Below the pieces are notes generated by a model. That model was not told the DNA's origin. It saw nothing but the letters and a program-made list of their open reading frames with translations, and ran no database searches. Of a DNA stretch of 17,008 bases, positions 8,601 through 16,917 are shown one piece after another. Position 1 is the stretch's first letter, and the number at the start of each line of letters is the position of its first letter. Origin of the DNA: Chloroflexi bacterium UBA5177 (GTDB lineage: Bacteria; Chloroflexota; UBA5177); contig DHWR01000315.1 of the NCBI GenBank assembly GCA_002413265.1, positions 1 through 17,008 of the forward strand, in the 5' to 3' direction. A program made the translations under genes and the position numbers.

Positions 8601-9011
8601 GAGATTGCAAAGTCGAGCCGCGAGATTCAGCGCTTCACCACGGAATCCGTCCTCGAAACGCACTGCCTCCCCCATCTCCACACCCATTCCGACGGAGAGT
8701 GGTAGTGTCGGATCTGCTTCCGTCTCGGCCGCAAATCGAGCCTGCAGCTCTATGGCAGCGCGCAGCGCCTGGCGCGCCGAGCCGAAGACGGCAAGTGCCT
8801 CATCGCCGCGAATCTCGACAAGCTGTCCTCCGCGATTCTGTACGCCCTCGCGCATGAGTGCGATGAACTTGGCCACGAGCTCGGCGGCCGCTTTATCGCC
8901 GCGGTCCTGCGTGAAACGTGTGTAGCCACGCACGTCGGCGAACAGGAACGTGTGAACTTCAGAATTCGTTTCGGGGGGAGGCGAGAGGTAGCTTTCAGCG
9001 GTCTCCGTCAA
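5622..9011 (-). CDS. Class III adenylate/guanylate cyclase fused to AAA ATPase and TPR-like repeats
   Basis: This is a 1129-residue intracellular signalling protein in one uninterrupted frame. Residues 20-185 form a class III cyclase domain: the two metal-binding aspartates are D26 (FADVRGYT) and D70 (RGDEALAVF), and the catalytic Asn/Arg pair is N129 and R133 (ALNLAARL). Residues 215-400 are an ATPase of the type found in predicted-ATPase/MalT-like regulators, with Walker A GEPGVGKT (245-252) and Walker B ILLDD (356-360), followed by LHWVDDSSL. Roughly residues 600-1129 are helical repeats of TPR type (for example AEKHYRTALELARELDD). There is no LuxR-type DNA-binding end. The position that selects the purine, usually Lys in adenylate cyclases, is Glu66 here, so the nucleotide product is uncertain. 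ATG at 9009-9011 has no strong Shine-Dalgarno. It diverges from plsY across 95 bases that must hold both promoters. Confidence 0.93.
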   Translation of the reverse strand: MTETAESYLSPPPETNSEVHTFLFADVRGYTRFTQDRGDKAAAELVAKFIALMREGVQNRGGQLVEIRGDEALAVFGSARQALRAAIELQARFAAETEADPTLPLSVGMGVEMGEAVRFEDGFRGEALNLAARLCNLAQPNEILTTEGVVYLGRRLDGVRYIDRGGAVQLKGLDEPVRVLRVVRQDENVILADSASRQGASLPIGTYLGALPNGILVGREQEWAQIMGALDEASKGLGRLVLLSGEPGVGKTRLAQEVTLKAQHWGFLVATGRCYEPEQAVPFYPFLEALGAVYNAASAALRSEIPRRWPYLARLLPEQIGVIPESVIHGDEDQQWLFRAVTHLLSTMAEEMPMAILLDDLHWVDDSSLKLIQHLARYTRGSRILLLGTYRDVEVHRQHPLERMLLDLSREGLVDELPVRRLEKKDTAELMSEILGHDEDLSDLVDLVHERTGGNAFFVQEMVHALVDNGSVFRRDGHWERRRVEEMEVPKSVRSVIGQRLSRLTESAQEVLREASVLGQEFAFDDVLALLRSAQAPHASGNEGTRQGWTEDEIDDALRSAREAGLVREKDGDLFAFNHALTQQALYAELSTRRRKRLHLAAGRVLEGLSEKSLKRRSPELAWHFLEGDDPEQAYRYAVMAGEQSETVFANGEAEKHYRTALELARELDDEAREADVLERLGGVLTLTAKYDKALDLLERAAKLHAELGNGESERCVLAKIGHAHYQQGSWRDGIERLQPVVAALDYHPDEIEPSRGYAAVYASLARLYSPAERWREMLAAAERAVELASAVGDSQIAMGAEITRTSALWELGQEEDALRSIEDVIPRAEAAGDITNLSLAWGYAAIYYARRGEFEKDRTYHERALELAERRGDRGQTVLQLMNLSSNFFHVGDWPQAKTYLERAEGIMQNLPVSRMTTWPTGGRAWLCLRQGDLEEASRHARELMLHASSMASESWRRQGLRVLGEAALLDRRPQEALQHLEQALDDEQWKSDPGFLRTLSWAYLESGNLARASDMASRAVAQSRAYRDQPELVESLVVRGTVLTKQQSWDDAAETFEYALAGAHAMQFPFGEARAMMEYGRLYALRGQADRAREYLESAIEIFKRLGARRDQELAAESLSELTLAAT

Positions 9012-9106
9012 GAGTTTTGGCTGCCTATCCTTGTTGCGTCGCTATCAGGTACCCTTAGCTTCAAAGGCGCATCCATACTACCCGATAGTGAGCGTTCCCC
9101 AGCGTT

Positions 9107-9697
9107 ATGACGACCTCCTTGCTGATGCTGCTCGCATTTGCCTTCGGTTCATTTCCGTCGGGTCTTCTGGTCGCGCGCCGCTTCCAGTTTGACGACATTC
9201 GAGAGTACGGCAGCGGTAACATCGGGGCTTCGAACGTCGCCTACATTGCCGGCTACCGGGCGGGCGTCATCGTCGGAATCCTGGATGTAGTTAAGGGAAT
9301 AATTCCGCTTCTGATTGCTATCGCACTGGGACTGCCCCATCTGGACCTGGCGCTAATCGGCCTCTCGGCGGTGCTGGGCCACGATTTCTCGATCGCGCTC
9401 CGATTTCGCGGCGGCAAGGGGGTGGCAACGACCTTTGGCGTGGCGCTCGTGCTGGCTCCGTTCGCCGCCGGGGTTGCGGCGTTCGCGTGGATCGTGAGCA
9501 TCCTAATCTCTAAATTCGCCTCGGTGGCTTCGCTCGTCGCCCTGGGATTGTTGCCGGCCTTCATGGCAGTAACCGGACGGCCCGTCGAGTACGTCATGCT
9601 GGCTTTGGGTCTTTTCCTGCTATCGGCCGCCAAGCATCACGAAAACATAGACAATCTTCGACGTGATGAGACCAGAAGTCTAGAGAGATCCTTCTAG
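9107..9697 (+). CDS. plsY: Acyl-phosphate:glycerol-3-phosphate acyltransferase PlsY
   Basis: PlsY is an integral membrane enzyme that moves an acyl group from acyl-phosphate to glycerol 3-phosphate, the first acylation of phospholipid synthesis. The 196 residues match the usual length. All family motifs are present: GSFPSG (14-19), GSGNIGASNV (35-44), a D..KG pair (60-64), the glycine-rich glycerol-phosphate motif GHDFSIALRFRGGKG (91-105), and a C-terminal HHENIDNLRR (177-186). Hydrophobic helices separate the motifs as expected. The ATG at 9107 is the first start giving the complete N-terminal helix; no strong Shine-Dalgarno is seen. It stands alone, divergent from the cyclase gene. A 6-bp hairpin follows at 9705-9725. 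Confidence 0.95.
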   Translation: MTTSLLMLLAFAFGSFPSGLLVARRFQFDDIREYGSGNIGASNVAYIAGYRAGVIVGILDVVKGIIPLLIAIALGLPHLDLALIGLSAVLGHDFSIALRFRGGKGVATTFGVALVLAPFAAGVAAFAWIVSILISKFASVASLVALGLLPAFMAVTGRPVEYVMLALGLFLLSAAKHHENIDNLRRDETRSLERSF

Positions 9698-9704
9698 ATC
9701 TCAA

Positions 9705-9725
9705 GTCGTGCCGGAATCCCACGAC
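9705..9725 (+). terminator. Weak hairpin downstream of plsY
   Basis: The stem gtcgtg/cacgac has 6 perfect pairs with a 9-base loop and starts 8 bases after the plsY stop. The T6 run at 9754-9759 is about 28 bases further on and not directly attached, so intrinsic termination is only possible. A second small palindrome, atgctcgtccgagcat at 9771-9786, abuts the stop codon of the converging antitoxin gene and has no T-run in either direction. Confidence 0.3.
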
Positions 9726-9785
9726 CGGTCGAAGTAGACCTTCCGCGCTCGCGTTTTTTCCACGTATTTCATGCTCGTCCGAGCA

Positions 9786-10088
9786 TCACTTGCGTGACTC
9801 GTCCGACACGTACCGTTCTACGGCCTCTCGAGCGACCTCGCTGATCGTCTTGCCTTCGCGCTCCGCGAGCGCCCTCGTGGTCTCGTAGAGCTTTCGACTG
9901 GCGCGGAAGCTGAGCCGCGGAGACACTCCGGTGCCCAGAGAGGGCCGTCCAACGCGCTCCCAGCGCGCCTTCGTCAGGTCGTACCCTGCCTCGGCCTCCT
10001 GGGATAACGCCTCGAGGTCCGCGCTCGTGAGCCCCACGCCGCTCTTCGTGTGCAGGAGGCCACCCGCTTCGTCTCTCACCGTTGCCAT
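9786..10088 (-). CDS. Ribbon-helix-helix antitoxin of a type II toxin-antitoxin pair
   Basis: This is a 100-residue DNA-binding antitoxin-like protein. The C-terminal part has the pattern of an RHH fold: strand SPRLSFRAS, helix RKLYETTRALAEREG, helix TISEVAREAVERYVS. It is preceded by the linker RVGRPSLGTGV and an acidic N-terminal section (ADLEALSQEAEAGYD). RHH antitoxins neutralise their toxin and repress the shared operon. I chose ATG at 10086-10088, not the longer frame from 10199, because a perfect AGGAGG lies 7 bases upstream and because the longer extension overlaps the toxin remnant in another frame. The upstream toxin frame ends at 10076 and overlaps this start by 13 bases, a layout typical of TA operons. 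The toxin partner is broken, so this is probably an orphan antitoxin. Confidence 0.8.
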   Translation of the reverse strand: MATVRDEAGGLLHTKSGVGLTSADLEALSQEAEAGYDLTKARWERVGRPSLGTGVSPRLSFRASRKLYETTRALAEREGKTISEVAREAVERYVSDESRK

Positions 10089-10371
10089 TGCTTCGCCTCC
10101 TGATATTGTTCCTGATATTTCTTTCGGAGGGGCATTGCGTGAATCACCAACAACTCGTCGTGTTCGAGCTCGATGGCCATGATCTCTAGCGCCACTCATG
10201 TCGCATCGTCACCGAGATAGATGAGTCGGTCGTCGGGCATTTCGAGCCGGCGATTGGCGGCTCGCGGATGCGAACTGAAGCGTGCTCGATGACGTGAAGT
10301 ACGCCCGCCCGCGGCACCCGATGCTTCCGAACCGCCCGGGCGAACCTGACCGCGTATCGCTTTAGATTACC
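10076..10371 (-). pseudogene. Decayed toxin gene of the TA pair (frameshift plus internal stop)
   Basis: Two minus-strand frames join into one protein-like sequence of about 95 residues. The first, from about 10371, reads RYAVRFARAVRKHRVPRAGVLHVIE. After an apparent one-base deletion near 10283 the second frame continues RFSSHPRAANRRLEMPDDRLIYLGDDAT. A TGA at 10196-10198 interrupts it, and the same frame then resumes VALEIMAIELEHDELLVIHA, followed by MPLRKKYQEQYQEAKQW, to its natural stop at 10076-10078. From memory this pattern (YLGDD, a LLVIHAMPLR strand, KYxxxYxEA) resembles small toxins paired with RHH antitoxins, but I cannot name the family. No ATG, GTG or TTG start is found ahead of the first frame before the stop at 10390-10392, so the 5' end may also be damaged. 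The natural stop overlaps the antitoxin start. Confidence 0.65.
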
Positions 10372-10412
10372 ACATTCTGTCTGACAAAATTAGGCTATCT
10401 CGCGAGAGTCAG

Positions 10413-11969
10413 CTAGAACGTGACAGCAGAGGGGCGAAATTCAGGCGGCCGCCAGGCCAGCGAAGCACGCTCATAGGCGTGCGCCAATCGGATCAATACC
10501 GGTTCGCTCCAGGCAGGACCCATGAAGGTGATCCCGATGGGGAGACCGTGCGCCATGCCGGCGGGCACCGTAATTCCCGGATACCCGGCGATAGCTGCAA
10601 TCGTGGAGCTGGCTCCCGAGTGGCTGTCTCCGTTTACTGGATCGATCAAGAACGCGGGGCCGCCAGTCGGCATCACCAGAGCATCGATCTGCAAGATCCG
10701 GTTCTGGCCGATCAGCTCGAGTATCAGCTCGTGCTCTTTCATCACGGCATCGATGCCCTCGGTTCGACCTAGCCGTCGGTTCGTCGCCAGTGCTTCCAGG
10801 TAAGCCGGTTCGGTCAACGGACCTTTGCCCTGCGCCTTTTCAAACGTTTCCTGCTTGAAGTACGGCATCTCGAGATCCGCGTGGGTCTTGTTGAACTCGA
10901 TCACCTCTTCGAGGGATCGAGGAGCATCTCCGCCGAGTCCCGCCAGATAGCCATTGAGGCCCGACTTGAACTCGTACAGCAAGACCTCGAGCTCAGCTTC
11001 GCTCTTCTCGAGCTCATCGGCACTGGGGAAATCCGCGGGATCGATGACGATTGCTCCCCGCTCCCTCATCACCTCGATCGCCTGGTTGGCGACCTCGTCG
11101 GCGTGCGTACTGTATCCGAACATTACTTTGCGCGGCACGCCGATCCGTGCTCCTCGCAGTCCGTCGTCGTCGAGCAGAACCGAAAGATCGCCCAGCTCGC
11201 GACCCGCGGATGCGCTGGTTGCCTCATCCCGCGGATCTGCCCCCGAGATCGCCGCCAGCAACATGGCAGCGTCCCTGACCGTCCGGGCGAAGGGGCCGAC
11301 CGTATCTTGACTTGCGGAGATCGGCACCACTCCTGCCCTGCTGGTCCGTCCGACCGTAGGCTTGATACCCACGATCCCGCTGGCTGCCGCGGGGCACAGT
11401 ATCGAGCCATCGGTTTCCGTGCCCAGGGCGAGCGGCACCAGACCGGCGGCAACCGCCGTGGCCGATCCGCTGCTCGAACCGCAGGGTGACCGGTCCAGGA
11501 CGTACGGATTGCGGCTCTGCCCCCCACGTGCGCTCCATCCGGATATGGAGCGCGCGGAGCGAAAGTTCGCCCACTCGCTGAGGTTCGTTTTCCCCAGCAG
11601 CACCAGACCGGCCTCCCGCAGGCGCCGCACCACTTCCGCATCCTGCCTGGGCCGCGCTTCCAGCATGGCGATCGATCCCGCGGTGCTTCGCATACTGTCC
11701 CGCGTATCGATGTTGTCCTTGATAAGCACCGTCATGCCGTGCAGGTCACCACGAATTGAGCCGTCGCTCCGCTCGCGATCAAGCGCGGACGCAATCTTCT
11801 CCGCTTCGGGGTTCAGCTCGATCACCGACTTGATGGACGGGCCGGATCGATCCACCGACTCAATGCGGTCGAGAGAGTGACGCACCAGATCCACCGAGCT
11901 AATCTGGCCGCGGGCCAGGGCCCTTTGGAGCCCGCGGACCGTCTCCCAGGAAAGGCTTGCATCAGGCAT
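10413..11969 (-). CDS. Amidase, amidase-signature family
   Basis: This is a 518-residue amide hydrolase of the amidase-signature family (the GatA fold). The catalytic Ser-cisSer-Lys set is readable: Lys84 in VLIKDNID, the cis-serine in CGSSSGSA (about Ser166), and the nucleophile Ser189 in GTETDGSI. GKTNLSEWANFRS (126-138) and GIKPTVGRTSRAGVVPIS, both family landmarks, are present. No gatB or gatC is nearby and the length exceeds typical GatA, so a stand-alone amidase is more likely than a tRNA amidotransferase subunit; the substrate is unknown. ATG at 11967-11969 has an AGGGAG Shine-Dalgarno 7 bases upstream. No signal peptide is seen, so it is probably cytoplasmic. It is divergent from pdxH across 78 bases. 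Confidence 0.9.
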   Translation of the reverse strand: MPDASLSWETVRGLQRALARGQISSVDLVRHSLDRIESVDRSGPSIKSVIELNPEAEKIASALDRERSDGSIRGDLHGMTVLIKDNIDTRDSMRSTAGSIAMLEARPRQDAEVVRRLREAGLVLLGKTNLSEWANFRSARSISGWSARGGQSRNPYVLDRSPCGSSSGSATAVAAGLVPLALGTETDGSILCPAAASGIVGIKPTVGRTSRAGVVPISASQDTVGPFARTVRDAAMLLAAISGADPRDEATSASAGRELGDLSVLLDDDGLRGARIGVPRKVMFGYSTHADEVANQAIEVMRERGAIVIDPADFPSADELEKSEAELEVLLYEFKSGLNGYLAGLGGDAPRSLEEVIEFNKTHADLEMPYFKQETFEKAQGKGPLTEPAYLEALATNRRLGRTEGIDAVMKEHELILELIGQNRILQIDALVMPTGGPAFLIDPVNGDSHSGASSTIAAIAGYPGITVPAGMAHGLPIGITFMGPAWSEPVLIRLAHAYERASLAWRPPEFRPSAVTF

Positions 11970-12047
11970 GTGACGTCTCCCTATCGAAGATCAATCATTC
12001 TCGCCTGTGAGGGCGTTTCTGCAGATGCGGTTGCCATATCCTGAGGC

Positions 12048-12671
12048 GTGGACACACCAACAGGCTTCTCTCAGGAGCTGCGCGAGGAAGATGCCCCGGC
12101 CGACCCACTGGAGCTGTTCACCACGTGGTATGCCGATGCCCGCCAGGCAGGTGGTCTTCAGCCCGATGCCATGGCTCTCGCGACGTCGACGCCCGACGGC
12201 ATCCCTTCGCTGCGGATGGTCCTCTTGAAAGACGTGGACAGCCAAGGCTTCGCCTTCTACAGCAATTACGAAAGCAGAAAGGCGCGGGAGCTTACAGCGA
12301 ATCCTCGTGCTGCCCTTGCCTTCTTCTGGCCCGAGCTGCATCGGCAGGTTCGCATTGAGGGGAAAGCAGAACGGGTAGCAGACGAAGAGTCCGACGCCTA
12401 TTTTGCGACCCGAACACCCGGAAGCAGGCTTTCAGCGGCCGCCTCTCCACAGAGCCGCGTGATCTCGAGTCGGGGAGATTTGGAGCGGCGAGTACGTGAG
12501 CTGAGCGACAAATACGGCGAGAACGTGTCCCGTCCACAGTGGTGGGGCGGCTACCGCGTCACCCCTCTTGTATTTGAGTTCTGGCAGGGAAGGCCGAACC
12601 GGCTTCACGACCGGCTCCGCTACACGCCTCGAGCGGACGGAAGCTGGGACGTAGCGCGTCTGGCCCCCTGA
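12048..12671 (+). CDS. pdxH: Pyridoxamine 5'-phosphate oxidase
   Basis: This FMN-dependent enzyme oxidises pyridoxine 5'-phosphate or pyridoxamine 5'-phosphate to pyridoxal 5'-phosphate with oxygen. The 207 residues contain the expected blocks in order: RMVLLK (56-61) and YSNYESRKA (71-79) for FMN contacts, QVRIEG (100-105), SRLSAAASPQS (126-136), and the C-terminal signature WGGYRV...EFWQGRPNRLHDRLRY (166-192), which binds the substrate. Length and motif spacing are normal. The start is GTG at 12048-12050, with a TGAGG just upstream at close spacing; no better in-frame start preserves the normal N-terminal length. It converges with zwf, with only 34 bases between the two stops. Confidence 0.95.
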   Translation: MDTPTGFSQELREEDAPADPLELFTTWYADARQAGGLQPDAMALATSTPDGIPSLRMVLLKDVDSQGFAFYSNYESRKARELTANPRAALAFFWPELHRQVRIEGKAERVADEESDAYFATRTPGSRLSAAASPQSRVISSRGDLERRVRELSDKYGENVSRPQWWGGYRVTPLVFEFWQGRPNRLHDRLRYTPRADGSWDVARLAP

Positions 12672-12702
12672 GACTGACAGCGGGGAATCGATAAACTCAG
12701 GG
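12666..12702. terminator. Possible shared hairpin between convergent pdxH and zwf
   Basis: The arms ccctgag (12666-12672) and ctcaggg (12696-12702) are perfectly complementary, with a 23-base loop. The left arm includes the pdxH stop codon, and the right arm ends 3 bases before the zwf stop. No T-tract is present on either side and the loop is long, so termination is only suggested by position. Confidence 0.3.
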
Positions 12703-12705
12703 CCC

Positions 12706-14283
12706 CTACGGCTGGCGCCAGCGGTGCCCATCGCGCGCCAGCAGCCCATCCGCCGCCTCGGGCCCCCAGGTGCCCGCCGGATAGACGTGCGGCGCGGTCG
12801 TCTCGCCCGCTCCCCAAGCGCGCAGCAAGGGAGTGAGCAGAGACCACGCAGCTTCGACTTCGTCGGTTCTTGCGAACAAGGTCGAGTCCCCTCGCATGGC
12901 ATCGAGCAGGAGCCGCTGGTAGGCCTCCGGCGACTCCCCCGTGAAAGCTTCCTTATATAGAAAGCTCATGTCGACGGGTCGCACTCGCATGCCCGGACCC
13001 GGGACCTTCACGTCCAGGCGCAAAGCCAGCCCGTCGTCCGGCTGGATGCGCAGAATCAGCACATTGCGCCGTGGCCGCTGCGTCGAGTTGCGAGAAAGCA
13101 GCAGGTGAGGTGCGCGACGGAACTCGATGGCGATCTCGCTCACTCGTTTCGGCATCCGCTTGCCGGTACGCAGATAGAACGGCACACCGGCCCACCGCCA
13201 GTTGTCCACCTCGAGCTTCATCGCGACGTACGTTTCGGACCGCGACCCAGGAGCGACATCTTTTTCGTCGTGGTAGCCGGGTACGAGCCGGCCGTCGACC
13301 ATTCCACGGTCGTACTGGCCACGAATCACGTACTTCGTGATGTCGTTCTCAGGAAATCGAATCGAGTCGAGGACCTTTACCTTCTCGTCACGGACCTTCC
13401 CGGCCGTGAAGGTGCTGGGCGGCTCCATGGCGGTCAGCGTCAGAAGCTGCAGAAGGTGGCTCTGCACCATGTCGCGAAGCGCACCGGCCTCCTCGTAGTA
13501 GCCGCCACGACCCTCCACCCCGATGGCCTCTGCAGCCGTGATCTGTACCGCCTCGACGTAGTTGCGGTTCCATAGCGGCTCGAAGATGCCGTTGATAAAG
13601 CGCAGCACAAAGATGTTCTGCACGGTCTCTTTACCGAGGTAATGATCGATGCGATAGACCTGTGACTCGTCAAAAACCGCATGCAGGCAGCGGTCGAGAT
13701 CGAGCGCCGTCTCGAGATCGCGTCCAAACGGTTTCTCCACGATGAGGCGGACCCACCCGGTCTCCTGCTCGGCCTTGTTCAGGCCCGCCGCGCCCAGATT
13801 GCCGGCGACGTCGGCATACACGTCAGGCGGTGTCGCCAGATAGAAGAGGCGGTGGTTCTCGGTGCCCTTTTCCTGGTCGATCTTGTCGAGAATCTCACCC
13901 AGATGCTTGAAGCTGTCGACTTCGTCGTACTGCCCCTGAACGTAGGTTAGGTTCTCGGCGAACTTATCCCACTGGCGCGGCGAAAAGTCGCTCGTCGACT
14001 CGACAGCTTTACGCAGGCCATCCCGAAACGCACTGTCCTCTCGACGGCTTCTTCCAAAGCCCACGATCGCGAACTTCTCGGGCATCAGTCCGTCACAAGC
14101 GAGGCTGAAAAAGGCCGGGATCAGCTTGCGATGCGCCAGGTCTCCGGTGGCCCCAAAGATCACCAAGGTCAGCGGATCGGGAGGCTTCTCTTCGACCTGG
14201 TTCTCTTCTCGCCAGGTCCGCTCTTCGTCCCAAACATCCTGCCAGATGTCCTCATCGATGCTCGGAGTGACAGTTGCCGCCAT
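12706..14283 (-). CDS. zwf: Glucose-6-phosphate 1-dehydrogenase
   Basis: This enzyme oxidises glucose 6-phosphate to 6-phosphogluconolactone with NADP+ (or NAD+), the entry to the oxidative pentose phosphate pathway. The 525 residues include the Rossmann dinucleotide loop GATGDLA (44-50), EKPFG (183-187), and the active-site signature RIDHYLGKE (211-219) with the substrate lysine and catalytic histidine region. The C-terminal domain continues through KRMPKRVSEIAI to the family-typical YPAGTWGPEAAD. An N-terminal extension of about 35 acidic residues precedes the Rossmann strand, as in many actinobacterial-type enzymes. ATG at 14281-14283 has a GGGGAG Shine-Dalgarno. No opcA, pgl or tal neighbour is in the window. 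It is divergent from the MBL hydrolase gene across 114 bases. Confidence 0.96.
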   Translation of the reverse strand: MAATVTPSIDEDIWQDVWDEERTWREENQVEEKPPDPLTLVIFGATGDLAHRKLIPAFFSLACDGLMPEKFAIVGFGRSRREDSAFRDGLRKAVESTSDFSPRQWDKFAENLTYVQGQYDEVDSFKHLGEILDKIDQEKGTENHRLFYLATPPDVYADVAGNLGAAGLNKAEQETGWVRLIVEKPFGRDLETALDLDRCLHAVFDESQVYRIDHYLGKETVQNIFVLRFINGIFEPLWNRNYVEAVQITAAEAIGVEGRGGYYEEAGALRDMVQSHLLQLLTLTAMEPPSTFTAGKVRDEKVKVLDSIRFPENDITKYVIRGQYDRGMVDGRLVPGYHDEKDVAPGSRSETYVAMKLEVDNWRWAGVPFYLRTGKRMPKRVSEIAIEFRRAPHLLLSRNSTQRPRRNVLILRIQPDDGLALRLDVKVPGPGMRVRPVDMSFLYKEAFTGESPEAYQRLLLDAMRGDSTLFARTDEVEAAWSLLTPLLRAWGAGETTAPHVYPAGTWGPEAADGLLARDGHRWRQP

Positions 14284-14397
14284 TGATCAATTCTCCCCAC
14301 ACCTGGTCCGAGTGCGCCGGAACCGCATAGTAAGCTGGCCCTGCACCGTGCTGGACCGCGCGAATGAACCATTCTAGGCAGACTTCGGAGGGCATTC

Positions 14398-15312
14398 ATG
14401 CCGCCACCTCCCGTGAGTCTCGTTCCGCCTGACCATCTCGACCCGCGAATTCGAATACTTCGATGCGGAAGCATCGTCGATACCTTCGCGCTGGTGACCG
14501 ACCGCTATCTGGTGATCATCGACACCATGGTGTCTGAGGACACCATGCTTGCCGGCATTCAGCTCCTTGCTGATCAAGGATTGTTGGACCGCCCGCTCCT
14601 CGTCCTGAACACCCACGGAGATTGGGACCACGTCTGCGGCAACGGCATCTTCTGCCGCGAAGACGCGCCGTATCCGGCTCCGGTGATTGGCAGTGAGGTT
14701 GCGACGGAGCTCATGCTCTCGCCCGACGCCTCCACATTCCTTGATGCCTTGAAAGCCGAGCATCCGGGAGAGTTCGATACCGCAAACATATGGCCTCCGA
14801 CAATCCGCTTCCGTGAATATCTTGAACTCGATTGCGGCGATCTGAGTCTGGAATTCGTCCCCACCCCTGGCCATCGTCCCGGCCACAGCGCGCTCTGGAT
14901 TCCCGAGCTCCGCTTGCTCTTCGCCGGAGATGCAGCCGAAAGCCCTCTTCCATTCGTGGAGGACCCGGCCTCCATCCCGGTCCTAAGGGCATCCTTCGAA
15001 CGAATGCTCGACCTCGATCCGGACGTGGTTCTCTACTGCCACGCACCCGGGCGGACCGATCCAGGCGCAATACGAGAGAACATTGCCTACTTTGACGAGC
15101 TCGAGCGCCGCTGCCGAAGCTTCCTCGCCGCCGGAAACCGCGCACCAGGTCACGACGATCTCGCGACCGCCCTCGACTGGCCTCTAGAGAAGGCCGTGAG
15201 CAGTGCCGCTCTCTCTTCGAGCCAGCAGCCGGAGGAGTTGTTTTACCAAACGGCTCACCAGACGGCCATTCGTTCCATGCTCGCCTGGCTAAAGGGAACC
15301 GCGACCGAGTAG
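14398..15312 (+). CDS. MBL-fold metallo-hydrolase
   Basis: This is a 304-residue metallo-beta-lactamase-fold hydrolase. The metal-binding motifs are THGDWDH (72-78), TPGHRPGH (156-163), GD at 177-178 and YCH (213-215). In the first motif (HxHxDH) the second histidine is replaced by aspartate (H73-G-D75-W-D77-H78), a variant I have seen in some uncharacterised MBL subfamilies; a two-metal site is still possible with Asp as ligand. Members include lactonases, thioesterases, glyoxalase II and persulfide dioxygenases, so the substrate is open. ATG at 14398 has a GGAGGG Shine-Dalgarno 5 bases upstream. There is no signal peptide. The C-terminal 60 residues are helical and have no motif I recognise. 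Its divergence from zwf does not prove a functional link. Confidence 0.88.
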   Translation: MPPPPVSLVPPDHLDPRIRILRCGSIVDTFALVTDRYLVIIDTMVSEDTMLAGIQLLADQGLLDRPLLVLNTHGDWDHVCGNGIFCREDAPYPAPVIGSEVATELMLSPDASTFLDALKAEHPGEFDTANIWPPTIRFREYLELDCGDLSLEFVPTPGHRPGHSALWIPELRLLFAGDAAESPLPFVEDPASIPVLRASFERMLDLDPDVVLYCHAPGRTDPGAIRENIAYFDELERRCRSFLAAGNRAPGHDDLATALDWPLEKAVSSAALSSSQQPEELFYQTAHQTAIRSMLAWLKGTATE

Positions 15313-15578
15313 CGCGCGCCAAGAGCCACCTCCATCTGCCGCCTCCGCCGTACGCACCACCTCAGTTCGCCCACGCTCAACGGGACCCACCGTACAGACC
15401 CGTCGACCGAACACGCACGCCTCTGCACACCGTATGGGTGTAGGGCAGTCCTTTAGGCCGGCAAAAACCAACCCGCCTGGGCTCCAACAAGTGCTCTTCG
15501 AAATCTGCGACAGAAGCACAGAACTGCACACGGGTAGGCAATCGGATGCCACCTCGGGCCACCAGATAAGGGTCAATA
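15313..15578. other. Non-coding stretch before the nested mobile elements
   Basis: No gene is supported in these 266 bases. A minus-strand open frame at 15377-15562 reads ARGGIRLPTRVQFCASVADF, which resembles the spurious proteins obtained by translating the antisense of tRNA genes. However, the plus strand here lacks a T-loop TTC and a D-arm and does not fold as a tRNA. It may be a very degenerate tRNA relic or chance. No terminator with a T-run is seen after the MBL gene. Confidence 0.4.
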
Positions 15579-15598
15579 TCCGTAGGTCAGCCCTTTAG
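15579..15598 (+). repeat. Outer 20 bp of the left 29-bp terminal inverted repeat
   Basis: This is the exact inverted complement of 16898-16917. The remaining 9 bp of the same repeat arm lie at 16779-16787, on the far side of the IS110 insertion. The last two bases (AG, 15597-15598) are also the core dinucleotide shared with the right IS110 junction. Confidence 0.9.
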
Positions 15599-15652
15599 CA
15601 ACTGTCTTCAAAAGCAAATGGAATTCGACGGAACTACCTCCCGAGCGCCCCT

Positions 15653-16776
<1,124 letters not shown>

Positions 16777-16888
16777 AGGGCGTATCGCCATTGGCGTTGA
16801 GCGGTATTGCCGACTCGCGACGAAGGAGAGTTGGACAACGTCCTCGTGCGGCTTCTGTGGGGCATCGATTGTCTTCGCCCGCGACGTT

Positions 16889-16917
16889 CGATACGCCCTA
16901 AAGGGCTGACCTACGGA
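16889..16917 (-). repeat. Right 29-bp terminal inverted repeat, intact (unoccupied IS110 target)
   Basis: This is the uninterrupted repeat arm. It contains the near-palindrome gccctaaagggc (16896-16907) and preserves the IS110 target as an empty site on the plus strand: cgatacgcc, core ct (16898-16899), aaaggg. Its inner 11 bases (16889-16899) also pair with 16777-16787. Confidence 0.9.

Noticed and set aside
7371..8705. 444-residue plus-strand ORF inside the cyclase gene
   Set aside because: It is an antisense shadow of a long GC-rich gene whose minus-strand frame has clear cyclase, Walker and repeat motifs.
10089..10199. N-terminal extension of the antitoxin frame to the ATG at 10199
   Set aside because: A perfect AGGAGG points to ATG 10088, the extension has no family-like sequence, and the same DNA encodes the toxin remnant in another frame.
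15377..15562. Minus-strand ORF reading ARGGIRLPTR..., or a tRNA on the plus strand antisense to it
   Set aside because: The protein resembles known spurious antisense-tRNA translations. The plus strand offers a wobble-rich 7-bp acceptor-like pairing (15475-15481 with about 15553-15559), but no D-arm, no TTC T-loop and no proper discriminator/CCA spacing.
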